Source: an uncultured bacterium
GTDB taxonomy: Bacteria > Bacillota_I > Bacilli_A > RF39 > UBA660
Direction: 5' to 3'
Assembly: GCA_905215635.1 (NCBI GenBank)
Contig: CAJMQX010000004.1
Coordinates: forward strand, 1-16,190
Length of the DNA stretch: 16,190 nucleotides
In this document: positions 14,193 through 16,190 of the stretch, in pieces
Layout: every line of letters begins with the position of its first letter
Numbering within the stretch: the stretch's first letter is position 1
The notes under the pieces: model-generated
What the model saw: the letters and a program-made list of their open reading frames with translations, nothing else
The model's database searches: none
What the model was told of the DNA's origin: nothing
Position numbers and translations under genes: made by a program

Positions 14193-15391
14193 TATAGTAT
14201 TTCCTCCCAAATATTCTTACTATTCTTAAGTACATTAATTAGTAAATCTACTTCTTCATAAGTATTATAAAAACTTAAACTAATTCTACAAGTATTAGCT
14301 ATATTAAAGACTTCTTTAAGTATCTTAGCACAATGATTACCTGCTCTAACACATATATTATATTTATCTAAATATATTGCTGTATCTTGACTAAATACTC
14401 CCTTAATATTAAATGCTACAATAGTACCATCAGTATCTCTATTATATACTTCTATAAAATCTAATTCATTAAGTTTATCTATTAAGTATTTTCTTAAATT
14501 ATGTTCATATTCTTTAATTTTATCTATTCCAATTTTTTTAACATACTTAATACATTCGCATAGTCCTAATACTCCTTCTATATTTGGAGTTCCTGCTTCT
14601 AACTTATCTGGTAAATCTTTTAATTCAACATAACCATCTTTATTAAATATTGCATTCATTCCTCCGCCATATTCAAGTGGTACTAGTTCTTTAAGTAAAT
14701 CAAACTTCCCATATAATACTCCAATACCAGTAGGTCCATATATTTTATGTCCTGAAAAGGCTAAGAAGTCAATGTCCATATCTTGTACATCTATTTTCTC
14801 ATGAGCTATACTTTGTGCAGCATCTACTACTAGTAAAATATTTCTATCATGACATACCCTAGATATTTCTTTAACACTTCTAACATCTCCTATTACATTT
14901 GTAATATGCGCTATTGATACTACTTTAGTCTTATTAGTAATAACTTTCATTAAATTATCTATTGTTACTTCATTCTTTTCATTTAAAGGAATATATTTAA
15001 CTTTAATTCCTAATTCTTTTGCTAACATAAACCAAGGTAATACATTTGAAGCATGTTCTGATTCCGTAATAATTACTTCATCATCTTTCTTTAAATGATA
15101 TTTAAAATAACCAAAAGCTATATCGTTAAGTGATTTAGTAGTACCTGATGTAAATACTATTTCACTAGTATGTTTAGCATTAATAAAACTTCTAACCTCT
15201 TCACGACAATCTTCATATAATTCACTAACTTTTAAACTAGTAGCATAATCTCCTCTATGAATACTTGATGTATATTTATTATAATAATTATCTATCTCTT
15301 CTCTAACACAATCTGGTTTTAAAGTAGTAGCCCCATTATCAAAATAAACCATCTTGTTATTTTTAAATATTGAAAAATCTTCTCTATTCAT
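14192..15391 (-). CDS. sufS: Cysteine desulfurase SufS
   Basis: PLP enzyme that removes sulfur from cysteine as a persulfide for Fe-S cluster assembly. From Met at 15391 the product is 399 residues, typical of group II desulfurases. It has VYFDNGATTLKP at the N-terminus, the cofactor-binding TSGTTKSLNDIA and ITESEHASNVLPW, and DAAQS with the PLP aspartate. The PLP lysine is in FSGHKIYGPTG (Lys216). The persulfide cysteine is in RAGNHCAKIL (Cys354), where RAGHHCA is usual. The start at 15389-15391 has SD GGAGGTG 6 bases upstream and lies 5 bases after the sufD-like stop. The upstream ATG at 15406 lies inside the preceding gene and lacks an SD. It overlaps sufU by one base. Confidence 0.96.
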   Translation of the reverse strand: MNREDFSIFKNNKMVYFDNGATTLKPDCVREEIDNYYNKYTSSIHRGDYATSLKVSELYEDCREEVRSFINAKHTSEIVFTSGTTKSLNDIAFGYFKYHLKKDDEVIITESEHASNVLPWFMLAKELGIKVKYIPLNEKNEVTIDNLMKVITNKTKVVSIAHITNVIGDVRSVKEISRVCHDRNILLVVDAAQSIAHEKIDVQDMDIDFLAFSGHKIYGPTGIGVLYGKFDLLKELVPLEYGGGMNAIFNKDGYVELKDLPDKLEAGTPNIEGVLGLCECIKYVKKIGIDKIKEYEHNLRKYLIDKLNELDFIEVYNRDTDGTIVAFNIKGVFSQDTAIYLDKYNICVRAGNHCAKILKEVFNIANTCRISLSFYNTYEEVDLLINVLKNSKNIWEEIL

Positions 15392-15396
15392 ATTAT

Positions 15397-16152
15397 TCAC
15401 CTCCAATACAAATCAATAATATCTATTATCTTTTTCCTAACATCAAAATTAACCATTACATTTCCTAACAAATATCCTTTTATTAATAATTTTAATGTAT
15501 CATTATAACTAATTCCCTTACTCATTAGATAAAATATCTGATCATCTTTAAATGTTCCTATTACTGATCCATGTCTTGCTTCTACATCATCTAAATCTAT
15601 AAACATATTAGGTTGAATTTTAGCATCACATTTATCCATTGTAACTATTCTTGTATTTTGTTCTAATATTGATCCATTACATTCTTTATATACATTACTA
15701 TTTATTGTAAAATTAATCTTACTATTTTTAAGAGCCACTGATTTATTAGAAATATTACTTAATGTATTTTTAGCATTATGATTAATATCCATTATATATT
15801 CTTCTATACCTTTAGTAATTGAAGAAAAGTTATAATAGATATAATCTTTTTCCTTATTTAGATTAACTACTATCTTTTCTTTAATTCCTTCACTAGTATA
15901 AAATTTATTAATTTTAACTCCCCCATTATTAATATTATATATATTATTAATTTCTAATGTATTATCAAAACTACTTTCCATTATATTTACTCTACTATTA
16001 ATAATATTAATAATAAGTTCTACTTTATCACAATCTATATACTCTATTTCATAATCACTATCTTTTACTATTTTAATTATATTATTCTCTATTTTAATAG
16101 TGTCATCTTGATAACTACTAACAATATTATTCTTTACTATTATTTTATTCAT
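15397..16152 (-). CDS. sufD: Short SufD-like component of the Fe-S assembly complex
   Basis: A 251-residue protein of the SufB/SufD family, which forms the beta-helical scaffold of the SufBCD complex. Family features lie in the C-terminal half: LEQNTRIVTMDKCDAKIQPN (163-182), the conserved histidine in LDDVEARHGSVIG (His194), and FYLMSKGISYNDTLKLLIKGYLLG (207-230). Canonical SufD and SufB are about 400-470 residues; here the N-terminal helical domain is absent and the beta-helix core is abbreviated. The N-terminal half is an Asn/Ile-rich repeat-like beta region (about 5-110), diverged beyond easy recognition. No break is visible, so this seems a natural compact form. SD GGAG (16162-16165) precedes the ATG. 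It ends in TGA 5 bases before sufS, which supports the standard genetic code. It could alternatively be called a generic SufBD-family protein. Confidence 0.8.
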   Translation of the reverse strand: MNKIIVKNNIVSSYQDDTIKIENNIIKIVKDSDYEIEYIDCDKVELIINIINSRVNIMESSFDNTLEINNIYNINNGGVKINKFYTSEGIKEKIVVNLNKEKDYIYYNFSSITKGIEEYIMDINHNAKNTLSNISNKSVALKNSKINFTINSNVYKECNGSILEQNTRIVTMDKCDAKIQPNMFIDLDDVEARHGSVIGTFKDDQIFYLMSKGISYNDTLKLLIKGYLLGNVMVNFDVRKKIIDIIDLYWR

Positions 16153-16190
16153 TACTTTATTCTCCAGATATAATATTTGTCTTTGTTTCT
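16153..16190 (-). other. Possible C-terminal tail of the gene upstream in the Suf operon
   Basis: These 38 bases are open on the minus strand in two frames. One frame ends in a TAA overlapping the sufD-like ATG (TAATG). The other reads ETKTNIISGE and stops at 16157-16159, four bases before the ATG. Either fits an operonic neighbour such as sufC or sufB, but the piece is too short to identify. Confidence 0.25.

Noticed and set aside
15397..15399. Possible use of TGA as tryptophan (code 4), given the Mollicutes-like AT bias
   Set aside because: All tryptophans at conserved positions are TGG, and TGA ends the sufD-like gene directly before the sufS SD and start; reading through would give no family-like extension.

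Overview
The window is about 16 kb of very AT-rich DNA from a Bacillota-type bacterium. It could be one of the compact, gut-associated, wall-bearing Bacilli close to the Mollicutes (RF39-like lineages), but the exact placement is an inference. The evidence is very low GC, AGGAGG-type ribosome binding sites, consensus sigma-A promoters with 17-base spacers, and a gene set of spoVS, rny, cdaA-cdaR and a SufU-type Suf operon. Tryptophan is always read from TGG, and the sufD-like gene ends in TGA just before sufS, so the genetic code is the standard bacterial one (code 11), not code 4. Peptidoglycan precursor genes (alr, ddl) indicate a walled cell.

Layout. At 1-1249 (minus) an alanine racemase is followed by the beginning of an apparently broken D-aspartate-ligase-like ATP-grasp gene at the window edge. 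At 1388-2328 (plus) lie spoVS and a CDP-alcohol phosphatidyltransferase (pgsA-like). At 2379-4578 (minus) is the c-di-AMP cyclase operon cdaA-cdaR. At 4699-5667 (minus) is a secreted, membrane-anchored thioester-domain surface protein. At 5758-7311 (minus) is rny (RNase Y), whose promoter carries a perfect palindrome. At 7453-9421 an NDP-sugar pyrophosphorylase-like gene (minus) and ddl (plus) diverge from promoters whose -35 boxes overlap. At 9465-10118 (plus) is an unrecognised 217-aa protein. At 10258-12837 (minus) is a calcium-type P-type ATPase. At 12904-13506 (minus) is an unrecognised 200-aa protein. At 13764-16152 (minus) is the distal part of a Suf operon, in order a short sufD-like gene, sufS and sufU.

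How it fits together. Alr and Ddl make and join D-alanine for peptidoglycan. The ATP-grasp fragment would, if intact, belong to the family that adds D-Asp to cross-bridges. CdaA/CdaR control cell-wall and osmotic homeostasis through c-di-AMP, and pgsA supplies membrane phospholipid. This gives much of the window a cell-envelope theme. SufS, SufU and the SufD-like protein build Fe-S clusters. RNase Y initiates mRNA decay. pgsA, spoVS and rny are members of the pgsA-cinA-recA-rny-ymdB-spoVS neighbourhood of other Bacillota and appear here rearranged.

Regulatory architecture is unusually readable. Nine sigma-A-like promoters and nine intrinsic terminators can be placed. Six of the nine terminator hairpins physically overlap or enclose the stop codon of the gene they end. 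I see no transposon, phage, CRISPR array, tRNA or rRNA. No single new 'system' is demonstrable. The best leads are the palindrome on the rny promoter, the shared -35 element between ddl and the sugar nucleotidyltransferase, the stop-codon terminators, the thioester protein without a sortase signal, and two orphan genes.
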